A program made the position numbers and the translations under genes. This document shows positions 1 to 9,363 of a stretch of 64,000 nucleotides of DNA, piece after piece. How positions within the stretch are numbered: the stretch's first letter is position 1; every line of letters starts with the position of its first letter. The notes beneath the pieces were generated by a model, which saw nothing but the letters and a program-made list of their open reading frames with translations, ran no database searches and had not been told where the DNA came from. Origin of the DNA: CPC320 sp002684375 (GTDB taxonomy: Bacteria > Pseudomonadota > Alphaproteobacteria > Rhodobacterales > Rhodobacteraceae). The stretch is taken from positions 305,960-369,959 of the forward strand of contig CBFIHZ010000001.1 in the NCBI GenBank assembly GCA_965662545.1, written 5' to 3'.

Positions 1-2
1 CG

Positions 3-146
3 GTCACGGTCTCAAACCTGCTGGACCGTCCGCCGATGCTGGTGGAGTTGGCGATCTATATAGGCCTTGGCGTGGTTTGGGCGCTGCCCTTCAAATATAT
101 ATTTAAAGGCATCGGACAAGCCGACCCCGATCAGGACGAACAATAA
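3..146 (+). CDS. DUF2842 family small membrane protein (3' part only)
   Basis: Only the C-terminal 47 residues lie in the window; the frame is open from base 3 to the TAA at 144-146. The visible part has one hydrophobic segment (core LAIYIGLGVVWALPF) followed by a short polar tail rich in Asp and Gln. The pattern of a short loop containing DRPPML, a membrane segment ending in WALPF and an acidic tail matches the DUF2842 family of alphaproteobacteria. These are small inner-membrane proteins of unknown function. The start is outside the window, so operon context cannot be judged. Confidence 0.7.
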   Translation, partial: VTVSNLLDRPPMLVELAIYIGLGVVWALPFKYIFKGIGQADPDQDEQ

Positions 147-266
147 CAACCGGGGCTTGCAGGATCACGGGTTCAAACCTTTGGGCTTGGATTAGTCGTT
201 TTGAGCCCCGATGTGTGCTGAATGCGGCCAGCGCCAGCATGTCACGAAAGGTCCGGGATTGACCCG

Positions 267-1193
267 CTAGGGCGAGGTCTCTTCTTCTATGTGATAGCCG
301 ATTTTTGCTGCGATACGAAATTTTGCTGGGCCTAGTTTTTCAATTTTACCATCGCGACGCATGGCGTGAAAACACTTCCAACTGGTATCTTTATCAAACC
401 TTTCTGCGAGCTGTTTTCGAAGCAATTGCATGATTTCGGGGCCAGAAAAATAGGTCTGGCCTTTCATAAAGGAGAGGTAGACGACCGCAATTTCCAACAG
501 GTCTTGTAAGGCACGCGCATCCAGTTTTGCCGCAAATTCAGCAAAGCTGATGTCTGTGGTTACTTCTGCTACTTTCTCGCTTGGCGCTACGTCAATTACT
601 TTATCAGTCGGTATGTTGGTTGTCCGTCGGCCTGTCTGGTCGCGGTGTTGTACCGTTGGCGGAGCCATTGTTGATGCTTTTGCCTGTGCGGGGCTTGGGG
701 CTTGAGACACAATCATCAATTCGGGCGGCAGCCTCAGGATAGCGGGAGAGGGCGCTGCTGCCGGTGTTTGCGTTTCGATCAGTGGTTCCGGTTCGGGAGT
801 TTGATCGCTTGCTGTTCCCGCTCTTTTTGAGGGCAGTTCCCTCAAAACAACCTTCGGGTTTGTCTGATCTGCCAGAATCATTGCGAATGCAGATCGCAGC
901 TGAGCCATCACGTTGCGCCGCGTTTTGTTTTCCGGCGCTTCCATTTGGTTGTTGGTCTTATCCAAAAGGCGTGACATGGCCGGGATGTTTTGACATTTAT
1001 CCCTGTTTTGAGTGCTGTCTTGACCTTTTTGATATCTGTCTTCGGCATCATCTTTCGATGGCAGGGGCGACGGGTCGGTTGTCGTTTTGTTGGTGGCAGA
1101 GACGCGGCTCGCTGTGTCGCTGGTATTGACAACATTTGAGGGTCTGTTTTGTGATGGCCCGTCGCGCGGCAGGTCTAATGGGGTATTTGGCAT
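267..1193 (-). CDS. hypothetical protein, disordered N-terminus with C-terminal winged-helix-like domain
   Basis: I do not recognise a named family. Roughly residues 1-200 are low-complexity and rich in Pro, Thr, Ser, Gln and Lys, with no membrane segment or signal peptide. The last ~100 residues (from about TDISFAEFAAKLD) look folded: alternating hydrophobic helices, then FSGPEIMQLLRKQL, a second helix around WKCFHAMRRDG and a strand KIEKLGPAKFRIA. This is the helix-helix-wing arrangement expected of a small winged-helix domain. The ATG at 1193 is preceded by AAAGG. Function is unknown; a cytoplasmic regulator or adaptor is only a guess. It is transcribed divergently from thiN. Confidence 0.7.
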   Translation of the reverse strand: MPNTPLDLPRDGPSQNRPSNVVNTSDTASRVSATNKTTTDPSPLPSKDDAEDRYQKGQDSTQNRDKCQNIPAMSRLLDKTNNQMEAPENKTRRNVMAQLRSAFAMILADQTNPKVVLRELPSKRAGTASDQTPEPEPLIETQTPAAAPSPAILRLPPELMIVSQAPSPAQAKASTMAPPTVQHRDQTGRRTTNIPTDKVIDVAPSEKVAEVTTDISFAEFAAKLDARALQDLLEIAVVYLSFMKGQTYFSGPEIMQLLRKQLAERFDKDTSWKCFHAMRRDGKIEKLGPAKFRIAAKIGYHIEEETSP

Positions 1194-1396
1194 TTTAAAC
1201 CTTTCAACTCTTGCTCCCGCCGATACATTTGTTGCAATGAGAACCGGATAGGCTGGGGTGCTGAGCCACAGTTTGCGCGGGGCCCCCCGCCAGACAGGTC
1301 ACGTGTCCCTATGTCCAACACATCTTCATTCATAAAGCGGCCCAATCGCACAGCGCAGTGTTCTTTGTGCTTCCCTTTCTTCAAAAGGTTCAGCAT
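1175..1396 (-). CDS. possible small hypothetical protein (73 aa)
   Basis: This short frame lies immediately upstream of the 308-residue protein on the same strand and overlaps its start by 19 bases, as in a translationally coupled pair. The ATG at 1396 has a weak GGGGC upstream. The peptide is basic at both ends, has no membrane segment and contains two cysteines. I recognise no family. The sequence also carries a GC-rich inverted repeat around 1277-1292, so it may simply be leader or promoter DNA. Confidence 0.25.
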   Translation of the reverse strand: MLNLLKKGKHKEHCAVRLGRFMNEDVLDIGTRDLSGGGPRANCGSAPQPIRFSLQQMYRREQELKGLKCQIPH

Positions 1397-1458
1397 CTTT
1401 GCCCCGACAACCTTTGGTCTTGATGGCTGTAGTCTGCCTATGAGTTCGTGGCGATATT

Positions 1459-2196
1459 ATGGCGATTTTGTGCGGGAAACATAATTTGGACAAATTTACA
1501 CATCTGATTCAAACTGACCGGCCGCTGGCACTTGTCGGGGGGGGGGCGTGTGATGCGGCAGATTTGGCTTTGGCCAAACGGCGCAGCAGTTGTTTTGTTG
1601 CGGCTGATGGTGGCGCAGATACGTTGTTGGCGCATGATATCACCGCTGAGGCGGTGATTGGCGATCTGGATTCAATCACTGTGCAGGCGCGCAGCCAGAT
1701 GCCGCCCGACCGACTGCATCTGGTTGCCGAGCAGAACAGCACCGATTTTGAAAAATGTCTGCGTCATATTTCGGCACCGCTTATCTTGGGTCTGGGTTTT
1801 ACTGGTGGGCGAATAGATCATCAGATGGCGGTATTTCACGGTCTGCTGCGGTACTGTCACCAGCGCTGCATGCTGCTGGGCTCGGAAGATGTGGTGTTTC
1901 TTGCCCCGCCGGAGATGTCGCTTGAGCTACCACAACAGACGCGGATTTCGCTGTTTCCAATGGGGGCTGTCCAAGGGACTTCAGAAGGGTTGTTTTGGCC
2001 GATTGACGGATTGGCTTTCGCACCGGGTCAAACAATCGGCACCTCAAATCTGACAGAGGGGCCGGTACGTCTTAGGCTTTCTGCAGCTCAAATGCTGGTC
2101 ATTCTGCCGCGCAACTGTTTTGAGTTTGCGTTCGAGGCGTTGCTGACGACAGCGTCTTTATGGCCGGAACACAACGGGGTTCCGGTAGGGTGTTGA
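1459..2196 (+). CDS. thiN: thiamine pyrophosphokinase
   Basis: This enzyme transfers pyrophosphate from ATP to thiamine to make thiamine diphosphate in the cytoplasm. The 245-residue product carries the family motifs in order: FVAADGGAD (about 46-54), the acidic AVIGDLDSI and GFTGGRIDHQ before the C-terminal beta-sandwich domain. These Asp residues bind Mg-ATP in the family. The length is normal. The ATG at 1459 gives a slightly long N-terminus and has no strong ribosome-binding site, so the exact start is uncertain. An uninterrupted run of ten G lies near codons 27-30, which makes the 5' part of the gene prone to slippage. No thiamine genes are adjacent, and the gene appears to be transcribed alone. 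Confidence 0.9.
   Translation: MAILCGKHNLDKFTHLIQTDRPLALVGGGACDAADLALAKRRSSCFVAADGGADTLLAHDITAEAVIGDLDSITVQARSQMPPDRLHLVAEQNSTDFEKCLRHISAPLILGLGFTGGRIDHQMAVFHGLLRYCHQRCMLLGSEDVVFLAPPEMSLELPQQTRISLFPMGAVQGTSEGLFWPIDGLAFAPGQTIGTSNLTEGPVRLRLSAAQMLVILPRNCFEFAFEALLTTASLWPEHNGVPVGC
1537..1546 (+). repeat. G10 homopolymer inside thiN
   Basis: Ten consecutive G residues encode Val-Gly-Gly-Gly-Ala near the N-terminus of the thiamine pyrophosphokinase. Gain or loss of one base would truncate the product early. It is the longest G or C run I noticed in the window. Confidence 0.9.
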
Positions 2197-2348
2197 GGCG
2201 CGGGAACGGTCTGTGCCGCCTGGACGTTGTTTTGCTGACCGGAACTGATCTGGCTTTGGTATTTTAAGACATCCTTGCTGAGCTCGGCGGATGGACGTGG
2301 ACGTTTACTGGCTGCCCGTTTGGATTATCGGCCAGAGGCTGCGGTTGC

Positions 2349-3272
2349 TTATTTGAGACGTTCGCGGTGGAAAATATACAGCCCCGAGCCAATGATGATC
2401 ACAACCCCGGTCAACGTCAGAAGATTTGGCAGATCGCCAAACACCAGATAGCCAAAGCTAACGGCGCTTACCATTTCAAGGTAATGCAGCGGAGCCAGTG
2501 TGGCAGAGGGCGCAAACCGCAGCGCGTAAGTGATGAGCAGATGCGACAGGCTGGCAAAGACACCAACACCAAGCAGCCAGAGCCAGGCGATCCCCTCGGG
2601 CATGACCGGCGCAAGCAGCGGGCTCAGCGTCGGGTGGTCGGAAAGATGTCCCCAAAGCAAGATAGGCAGGCACATGGCGGTCGCCAATGTGGCAGTGTGT
2701 AACTGCATGGGCACCGGCTCCATCTGACGCGAAAGGCGACGGGTCACCAGCATATAAAACGCAAAAGCCAGCGCGGTACCTAAAGGAAACAGCGCCACCA
2801 GACCGAAGATGCTAAAACTGGGTTGGATCACCAGTAACACACCGGCAAAACCGATGATACTGGCGCTGATACGCCGCCGTCCCACCTGTTCGTTGAACAG
2901 CCATTTCCCCATAACGAGCAGAATAAACGGCTCTATGAAAACAATCGCCAAAGCGTCAGCAATCGGCATTACGGCGATTGCGGCCATAAAACAATAGGTG
3001 GCGAGGATCAGAAAAAACCCGCGTAGCGCCAGTAAGCCCAAGAGACTGCGCTCGATGGTGATCGGGTGCCGCATCCACAGACAGATGGGTAGCATAATGA
3101 CGCCCTGCAGTAAGAAGCGTGTTGTGGTGATTTGACTTACCGGGATTGTCGGTGCGGCCAGTTTTGCCGCCACATCCAAAAGCGGTGCCACCGCGCAAAA
3201 TCCCAGCATAAGGGCGATGCCAAGCGTTACGCGGTCATCGACCTGATTCATGTCAGAGCCCTGCACCGTCAT
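2349..3272 (-). CDS. DMT/EamA family transporter
   Basis: This is an inner-membrane permease of the drug/metabolite transporter superfamily, with about ten hydrophobic segments arranged as two EamA repeats of ~140 residues each. The substrate cannot be read from the sequence. I chose the ATG at 3272 (protein begins MTVQGSDMNQVDD) because it has AAGG at suitable spacing; the longer frame from 3317 would run into the end of the serine dehydratase gene, whose stop is at 3301. The two genes are co-directional and nearly abut, so they are probably co-transcribed. A link to amino-acid export would fit that context but is not shown. Confidence 0.85.
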   Translation of the reverse strand: MTVQGSDMNQVDDRVTLGIALMLGFCAVAPLLDVAAKLAAPTIPVSQITTTRFLLQGVIMLPICLWMRHPITIERSLLGLLALRGFFLILATYCFMAAIAVMPIADALAIVFIEPFILLVMGKWLFNEQVGRRRISASIIGFAGVLLVIQPSFSIFGLVALFPLGTALAFAFYMLVTRRLSRQMEPVPMQLHTATLATAMCLPILLWGHLSDHPTLSPLLAPVMPEGIAWLWLLGVGVFASLSHLLITYALRFAPSATLAPLHYLEMVSAVSFGYLVFGDLPNLLTLTGVVIIIGSGLYIFHRERLK

Positions 3273-3300
3273 CGGTGTGCTGCCTTGTGTGATCCAGCGC

Positions 3301-4692
3301 CTAGCAATTCGGCACATTGACGGCCAACCCGCCCAAGGATGTCTCTTTGTACTTTTCGCTCATATCGAGACCGGTTTGCCGCATCGTTTCGATACAGGCA
3401 TCCAGCGGCACGATATGGGTGCCATCACCACGCAGTGCCAAACTGGCCGCCGAGACCGCTTTGATTGCGCCAAGACCATTGCGTTCTATGCAAGGGATTT
3501 GCACCAGTCCTTTGACCGGATCGCAACTCATTCCGAGATGGTGCTCAAGCGCAATTTCGGCGGCGTTTTCGATCTGCTCAGGGCTGCCGCCCAAAACCGC
3601 GCAAAATCCGGCAGCCGCCATTGCCGCGGCGCTGCCAACCTCGGCCTGACATCCGGCCTCGGCGCCACTGATACTGGCGTTATATTTCACCAAACCGCCA
3701 ATGGCGGCGGCGGTCAGCAGAAATTCTTCAACTTTACTAGCTGACGCGCCGGGTACGTGATCGAGATAATAGCGCAGCACCGCTGGGACAACACCGGCCG
3801 CGCCATTGGTGGGCGCTGTCACAACTTGGCCACCTGCAGCGTTTTCTTCATTAACTGCCATGGCATACAGGCTCATCCAGTCATTGGTGGTGTGCGGCGG
3901 GGTCAGGTTCATACCGCGCTCGGCGATCAGGGCCTCATGCAGGCCCTTTGCGCGGCGTTTCACATTCAACCCGCCCGGCAGTATGCCCTGTTGATCCATG
4001 CCCCGGTCGATGCAATCGGACATGACCTGCCAAATGCGGTGGATACCACCGCTCAAACGGCCATTGTCTGTGTGACACAACTCGTTTGCCCGTTTCATCA
4101 CGGCAATGGATTTTCCCGACGTTTTGGCCATTTTCAACATCTCGGCAGCCGACTTAAAGGGATAGGGTGTAACGATTTCGTTGGAATCACTTGTTTTATC
4201 ACCGGCAAGATTTGCGGCCAATTCTGCGGCCGTTAGTACAAACCCTCCACCAACAGAGTAGTAAGTTTCCTGCAGCAGGGTATCGCCCTGTTTGTCGGTT
4301 GCGGTTAGGATCATGCCATTGGCATGACCGGGTAAACTGGGGCCAAAATCAAAGACAAGATCGTTTTTCGGGTTAAACTGTAACGTCGGTAGGCCGGGTG
4401 GGGTGACCGTTTTGCTATCACGGATTTCGTTGTAAGCGGCTTCCGCCCGCGCGTGGTCATAGCGATCTGGTTCGAACCCTGCTAAGCCCAATACGATGGC
4501 GCGATCCGTAGCGTGACCGATCCCGGTAAAGGCCAGTGATCCATGTATCGAGGCATTGAGCCCGTGAAATGCGAAGGGTGCTGCCCGCATCGCGACTAAA
4601 AATCGTGCGGCTGCTGTCATTGGCCCCATCGTGTGCGACGAGGAAGGGCCAATGCCGACCTTGAACATATCAAAAACTGATAGAAACATCAC
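3301..4692 (-). CDS. sdaA: L-serine ammonia-lyase (L-serine dehydratase), single-chain
   Basis: The enzyme deaminates L-serine to pyruvate and ammonia using a 4Fe-4S cluster. The 463-residue protein has the beta domain first (FKVGIGPSSSHTMGPM at about 11-26) and then the alpha domain fused in one chain, as in the E. coli SdaA type. Cluster-ligand cysteine candidates are visible in AEAGCQAEVGSA, MSCDPVKG, VQIPCIERN and near the C-terminus. Length is normal. The start is a double ATG; either could be used. A DMT permease follows on the same strand. Confidence 0.95.
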   Translation of the reverse strand: MMFLSVFDMFKVGIGPSSSHTMGPMTAAARFLVAMRAAPFAFHGLNASIHGSLAFTGIGHATDRAIVLGLAGFEPDRYDHARAEAAYNEIRDSKTVTPPGLPTLQFNPKNDLVFDFGPSLPGHANGMILTATDKQGDTLLQETYYSVGGGFVLTAAELAANLAGDKTSDSNEIVTPYPFKSAAEMLKMAKTSGKSIAVMKRANELCHTDNGRLSGGIHRIWQVMSDCIDRGMDQQGILPGGLNVKRRAKGLHEALIAERGMNLTPPHTTNDWMSLYAMAVNEENAAGGQVVTAPTNGAAGVVPAVLRYYLDHVPGASASKVEEFLLTAAAIGGLVKYNASISGAEAGCQAEVGSAAAMAAAGFCAVLGGSPEQIENAAEIALEHHLGMSCDPVKGLVQIPCIERNGLGAIKAVSAASLALRGDGTHIVPLDACIETMRQTGLDMSEKYKETSLGGLAVNVPNC

Positions 4693-5161
4693 AGATGGCT
4701 TTCTTGCGGTTTAGGGGCAGCGATCGTCCCCGCATGTCTCGTTAAAATTTTGGCTCGCCTGCGTAAAGCAAAAAAGCTTGCAGAGCGGATGGCTTGGGGG
4801 CTGTTTCAGAGCGCCTTTGGTTATTTGGACCACCGTTGCGAATACGATTCTTGTATCCGATGGTACGGCAGGACGGGTAAGATTTCAGCGGCCTACTTGG
4901 CGTGCTTCTGTCCGAATGACACATCTGGTAGAGTCTGAGGGATAAAAAACGACATATTAGCGGCTTTTTCGTCTTTTATGGGCCTTAGTTGCTGGTTGAA
5001 GCCACCTTTTTCAAATTAATGCTTTTGGGCGCGTGGCCGGCTGGTGAAGCACTGTGCTGATGATAGCTTGTCATACGTCATCATACGTTGATTGGCGATT
5101 GCCTCTCGCTCCTAGCGCATAAGTTACATATAAGCCGTGCAACAGTAACGGAGACGTTTTT
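4693..5161. other. intergenic region between divergent sdaA and rpiA (469 bp)
   Basis: I find no convincing gene here. The short frames present have no ribosome-binding site and no recognisable protein character. The region must hold the promoters of sdaA (minus) and rpiA (plus). An A/T-rich imperfect hairpin lies near 4942-4980, and a short duplication of TCATACGT occurs around 5070-5087 just upstream of rpiA. Confidence 0.5.
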
Positions 5162-5887
5162 ATGACTGAACATCTTTCGCCGGGTGACCGGGCAAAATTT
5201 GCAGCCGCCAAGCGGGCCTCGGCGTTGGTTGAAACCGGTATGCGGGTTGGTCTTGGCACGGGCAGCACGGCGGCCTTTTTAGTGCGCTGTCTTGGCGATA
5301 GAGTGCGCGAAGAGGGGCTGAGTATTCAAGGTGTACCGACATCGAGCCGCACGGCGCATCTGGCGCGTGAGGTAGGCATTGAAGTGTTCACTCTTGAAGA
5401 TTTGCCGCAGCTTGATTTGACGATTGATGGCGCCGATGAGTTTGATCCCGATCTCAACCTGATCAAGGGCGGCGGTGGCGCGTTGTTGCAGGAAAAAATT
5501 GTTGCTATGGCCAGCAATAAAATGGTTGTGATCACCGATGACAGCAAAAAGGTCGATACGCTTGGGGCGTTTGCCCTGCCGGTTGAAGTGCTGAAATTTG
5601 GCTGGCAGACAAGCCATGAACTGATCAAAAACCGACTTGAATCGCTGGGCCTTGGTGACAAACCGATTGCGAGACGGATGTCAGGAGAGACCCCCTATGT
5701 CACAGATGAGGGCAATTACATTCTTGATCTGCAATTGGGGCACATCGCCGATGCACCACAGTTGGCGCTGCGGCTCAATCAAATACCCGGGGTTGTCGAG
5801 AACGGTTTGTTTATTGCGATTTGTGAGCGCGTGATCATCGGGTATCAGGATGGCACGACTTCGGAACAGGGCCGCCCCGTTGGCTGA
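5162..5887 (+). CDS. rpiA: ribose-5-phosphate isomerase A
   Basis: RpiA interconverts ribose 5-phosphate and ribulose 5-phosphate in the pentose phosphate pathway. The 241-residue protein shows GLGTGSTAAF (phosphate loop), DLTIDGADEFD and KGGGGALLQEK, with the catalytic Asp and Lys regions intact. It is similar in length to other family members. The ATG at 5162 follows a GGAGA ribosome-binding site at about 5150. It is followed on the same strand by glutathione reductase after ~70 bases, so co-transcription is likely. Confidence 0.95.
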   Translation: MTEHLSPGDRAKFAAAKRASALVETGMRVGLGTGSTAAFLVRCLGDRVREEGLSIQGVPTSSRTAHLAREVGIEVFTLEDLPQLDLTIDGADEFDPDLNLIKGGGGALLQEKIVAMASNKMVVITDDSKKVDTLGAFALPVEVLKFGWQTSHELIKNRLESLGLGDKPIARRMSGETPYVTDEGNYILDLQLGHIADAPQLALRLNQIPGVVENGLFIAICERVIIGYQDGTTSEQGRPVG

Positions 5888-5955
5888 GCCGGTACCGGCG
5901 CGGCATTCTAAGGACTGTAAGTATTTAAATAAAATCTGGATTGGATAGGACAGTT

Positions 5956-7314
5956 ATGACTTTTGACTATGATCTTTTTGTAATCGGCGGTGGCTCTGGT
6001 GGCGTGCGCTCGGCGCGGGTTGCGGCGGGAGACACCGGCGCGAAAGTGGGTTTGGCCGAACAGAGCCGCTATGGCGGAACCTGCGTCATTCGCGGCTGTG
6101 TGCCTAAGAAATTAATGGTCTTTGCCAGCGAGTTTTCAGTCATGACCGAACAGGCACGGGCTTACGGCTGGCCGGTCGAGCGCGGTCCGTTCAACTGGGG
6201 ATCTTTTCAAACCAAGCTCAATGCCGAATTGGACCGTCTCGAGGGGGTTTACCGCTCAATCCTGGCGAAAGCCGGCGTTGAAACGTTCGATATGGCGGCC
6301 AAACTGGTCGAGCCGCATGTTGTGGAATTGGCCGATGGAACCCGCAAAACCGCCAAGCACATCCTGTTGGCAGTGGGCGGGCGGCCGGTAAAACCCGACA
6401 TCCCGGGGGCTGACCTTGCGATCACATCCAACGAAATTTTCAATCTCCAGCAGCTACCAAAGTCGATGCTGATCATCGGTGGCGGATATATTGCCAGTGA
6501 ATTTGCGGGTATTATGACCGGTCTCGGTGTTGCGACAACGCAATTTTACCGCGGTGAACAGATTTTGCGCGGGTTTGACGATGAGGCCCGCAATCTGGTG
6601 ACAGATGGTATGCGCGCGCGCGGGGTCGATCTGCGGTTGGGCACCAATGCAACCGCATTGCGGCAAGAGGGCAACGGGATCCGCGTTGTGGCCACAGACG
6701 GGACCGAAGCGGTTTACGATCAGGTGATGTTCGCCACTGGCCGGCGGCCAAATACCGACATGCTTGGTCTTGCGGCCCTTGATCTGCCGTTGGACGCCAA
6801 CGGCGCGGTGATCGTGGACGATTATTCTCAGACAGCGGTCCCGTCGATCTATGCGGTTGGCGATGTCACGGATCGGGTAAACCTGACCCCTGTGGCGATA
6901 CAAGAAGGCATGGCGTTTGTGAAAACAGTCTTTCAGGGCGCGCCGACCAAGCCTGATCACGATTTGATCCCCACGGCGATCTTCACCCAACCGGAGTTTG
7001 GCACGATTGGTCTGTCCGAAGCGGCGGCGCAGGCGGCCGGCCCAATCAATGTATATGCCACAACGTTCCGCTCAATGCGGGAAAGTTTTGGCGGTGGGCA
7101 AGAAAAATCTTTGCTGAAATTGATCACTGATGCCGACACTGATAAGGTTATTGGGTGTCATATTGTCGCTCCTGCGGCGGGTGAAATGATCCAACTCATT
7201 GGTGTTGCTATCAAAATGGGTGCGACCAAAGCTGATTTTGACCGAACAATGGCGGTTCATCCCACTTTGTCAGAGGAATTGGTAACAATGGGTGGACCTG
7301 TCAGGATGGGTTGA
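5956..7314 (+). CDS. gor: glutathione-disulfide reductase
   Basis: This FAD flavoenzyme reduces oxidised glutathione with NADPH. It has the N-terminal FAD fold (VIGGGSGGVRSA), the redox-active pair C43/C48 in GGTCVIRGCVPKK, a second dinucleotide fold (LIIGGGYIASEFAG) and the C-terminal dimer interface with HPTLSEE carrying the catalytic His. The arginines after the second Gly-rich loop fit NADPH rather than NADH. The ATG at 5956 has AGGA upstream; the TTG five codons earlier is a less likely start. It lies between rpiA and hflK, and the spacing to hflK is only 64 bases. Confidence 0.93.
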   Translation: MTFDYDLFVIGGGSGGVRSARVAAGDTGAKVGLAEQSRYGGTCVIRGCVPKKLMVFASEFSVMTEQARAYGWPVERGPFNWGSFQTKLNAELDRLEGVYRSILAKAGVETFDMAAKLVEPHVVELADGTRKTAKHILLAVGGRPVKPDIPGADLAITSNEIFNLQQLPKSMLIIGGGYIASEFAGIMTGLGVATTQFYRGEQILRGFDDEARNLVTDGMRARGVDLRLGTNATALRQEGNGIRVVATDGTEAVYDQVMFATGRRPNTDMLGLAALDLPLDANGAVIVDDYSQTAVPSIYAVGDVTDRVNLTPVAIQEGMAFVKTVFQGAPTKPDHDLIPTAIFTQPEFGTIGLSEAAAQAAGPINVYATTFRSMRESFGGGQEKSLLKLITDADTDKVIGCHIVAPAAGEMIQLIGVAIKMGATKADFDRTMAVHPTLSEELVTMGGPVRMG

Positions 7315-7378
7315 AATTTCTGCCAATCTACCCAATTACAGTAAAAGCAACCACGCGGTGAGCAAAAGGATAGTATTT

Positions 7379-8491
7379 ATGACGGGTAACAACGGCGGCC
7401 CTTGGGGCGGCGGCAATCGGGGCAACAGCGGCAATGGCAAACGCCCTGCGGATGAGACGCCGCAGATTCCCGAAATCGACGAGTTGGTCAAAAAAGGTCA
7501 AGAACAGCTTCGTGTGATGCTGGGGGGACGCGGCGGCGGAACGGGCGGTGGCTCAGATCAAGGCGGGCCGGTTGGTCCAGCCTTTACCAAAGGAACTATT
7601 GGCCTTGCGGCATTGGTTGCTTTTGTTTTATGGGCGATGGCCAGTTTTTATACCGTCAAACCAGAAGAACAATCGGTTGAACTGTTCTTGGGTAAGTATT
7701 CGGCTACTGGCAATCCTGGCCTTAACTTTGCACCTTGGCCGTTGGTCACGGCCGAAGTCTTGCCGGTCCGTCGCGAACAATCCGAAGATATCGGTGTAGG
7801 CGGCAGCGGCAGTGATGCGGGTTTGATGCTGACCGGTGATGAAAATATCGTCGACATCGATTTCCAAGTGGTCTGGAATATCAATGATCCTGCTAAATTC
7901 CTGTTTAATTTGCGTGATGCGCGCACAACGATCCGCGCCGTCTCTGAATCTGCTATGCGCGAAATCATCGCTCAGTCCGAGTTGGCGCCGATTTTGAACC
8001 GTGACCGGGAGTCGATTGCTGGTCGTTTAAAAGATTTGATCCAGGACACGCTGAACAGCTATAACAGCGGCGTTAATGTTGTGCGGGTTAATTTCGACAA
8101 AGCCGATCCACCAAAGGAAGTGATTGACGCGTTTCGAGATGTGCAGGATGCCGAACAAGAACGTGACCGGCTGGAAAAACAGGCAGATGCTTACGCCAAC
8201 CGTATTTTGGCACAAGCACGCGGTGAAAAAGCCCAAGTTCTGGAAGAAGCAGAGGGTTATCGTGCTGAGGTCGTCAACCAAGCCGAAGGTGAGGCTAGCC
8301 GTTTCTTGTCAGTCCTGACCGAATTTACCAAAGCGCCAGACGTCACCCGCAAGCGACTTTACCTTGAAACGATGGAAGAAGTCTTGGGACGCGTCGATAA
8401 AATTATCGTTGACGATCAAATTGGTGGACAGGGCATTGTGCCGTATCTGCCGCTGAACGAATTAAACCGTGCCGCAGGAGGGAAAAAGTGA
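7379..8491 (+). CDS. hflK: FtsH protease modulator HflK
   Basis: HflK is a membrane-anchored SPFH/prohibitin-domain protein that, with HflC, forms a periplasmic-facing complex controlling the FtsH protease. The product has a Gly/Asn-rich cytoplasmic N-terminus (to about residue 65), one transmembrane segment (GLAALVAFVLWAMASFYTV), then an SPFH domain and a charged coiled coil rich in Glu, Arg and Ala. The start at 7379 is chosen because the longer frame would overlap gor and add a non-family N-terminus. The stop overlaps the hflC start by one base. Confidence 0.95.
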   Translation: MTGNNGGPWGGGNRGNSGNGKRPADETPQIPEIDELVKKGQEQLRVMLGGRGGGTGGGSDQGGPVGPAFTKGTIGLAALVAFVLWAMASFYTVKPEEQSVELFLGKYSATGNPGLNFAPWPLVTAEVLPVRREQSEDIGVGGSGSDAGLMLTGDENIVDIDFQVVWNINDPAKFLFNLRDARTTIRAVSESAMREIIAQSELAPILNRDRESIAGRLKDLIQDTLNSYNSGVNVVRVNFDKADPPKEVIDAFRDVQDAEQERDRLEKQADAYANRILAQARGEKAQVLEEAEGYRAEVVNQAEGEASRFLSVLTEFTKAPDVTRKRLYLETMEEVLGRVDKIIVDDQIGGQGIVPYLPLNELNRAAGGKK

Positions 8492-9363
8492 TGGGTAAAA
8501 CAGCCTTAACACTGCCAGTTATTGCAGTTGCTCTGATCGGCATAATATCGTCGGTTTTTATCGTAGATGAGCGTGAAACGGCGCTGGTACTGCAGTTTGG
8601 TCGAATTGTGTCGGTCAAAACCGAACCAGGATTGGCGTTTAAAATTCCACTGGTGCAGGAAGTTGTGCGCTATGATTCCCGTATTCTTAGCCGCGATATT
8701 GACCCGTTGGAGATCACACCACTGGATGACCGTCGTTTGATGGTAGACGCATTTGCGCGCTATCGGATCGTCGATGTGAACCAGTTCCGTCAAGCGGTGG
8801 GCGTAGGAGGGATTCCTGCGGCGGAAAACCGCTTGGACTCGATCCTGAAGGCACAGATACGGCAGATTTTGGGTTCTGTTTCATCAAATGACATCCTGAG
8901 TACAGACCGGGCGGCGCTGATGCTGCGTATTCGTAACGGTGCAATTGATGAGGCTGGGGCATTGGGGATTGAGATCATCGATGTGCGCCTTAAAAGGACC
9001 GACTTGCCCAACACCAACCTCGCGGCGACGTTTGCGCGGATGCGGGCCGAGCGTGAGCGTGAGGCTGCCGACGAGATTGCACGTGGTAACGAGGCGGCGC
9101 AACGGGTGCGAGCTTCGGCAGATCGGACCCAGCTTGAGATCGTTTCGGACGCCAAGCGTCAATCAGAGATTATTCGCGGTGAAGCCGACGCCAAGCGCAA
9201 CGCGATCTTTGCTGAGGCGTTTGGTGCAGATCCAGAGTTCTTTGAATTCTACAGATCACTGGCGGCCTATCGCGTGTCGCTCAAAAGTGGCAATTCTACG
9301 ATGATCATGTCGCCCAACAGTGAGTTTTTTGATTACTTGAAAAGTGACAACTCGAGCGAATGA
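8491..9363 (+). CDS. hflC: FtsH protease modulator HflC
   Basis: HflC is the partner of HflK in the SPFH complex that restrains FtsH at the inner membrane. The protein has an N-terminal membrane anchor (about residues 5-25), the SPFH domain beginning with ERETALVLQFGRIV and a long Arg/Glu/Ala coiled coil. Start and stop of the flanking genes overlap (TGATG with hflK, ATGA with the next gene), showing translational coupling. The alternative GTG one codon upstream is possible. Confidence 0.95.
   Translation: MGKTALTLPVIAVALIGIISSVFIVDERETALVLQFGRIVSVKTEPGLAFKIPLVQEVVRYDSRILSRDIDPLEITPLDDRRLMVDAFARYRIVDVNQFRQAVGVGGIPAAENRLDSILKAQIRQILGSVSSNDILSTDRAALMLRIRNGAIDEAGALGIEIIDVRLKRTDLPNTNLAATFARMRAEREREAADEIARGNEAAQRVRASADRTQLEIVSDAKRQSEIIRGEADAKRNAIFAEAFGADPEFFEFYRSLAAYRVSLKSGNSTMIMSPNSEFFDYLKSDNSSE

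Noticed and set aside
4750..4938. Small frames in the sdaA-rpiA intergenic region on both strands
   Set aside because: There is no ribosome-binding site, no family resemblance and frames on both strands are equally long, as expected by chance.
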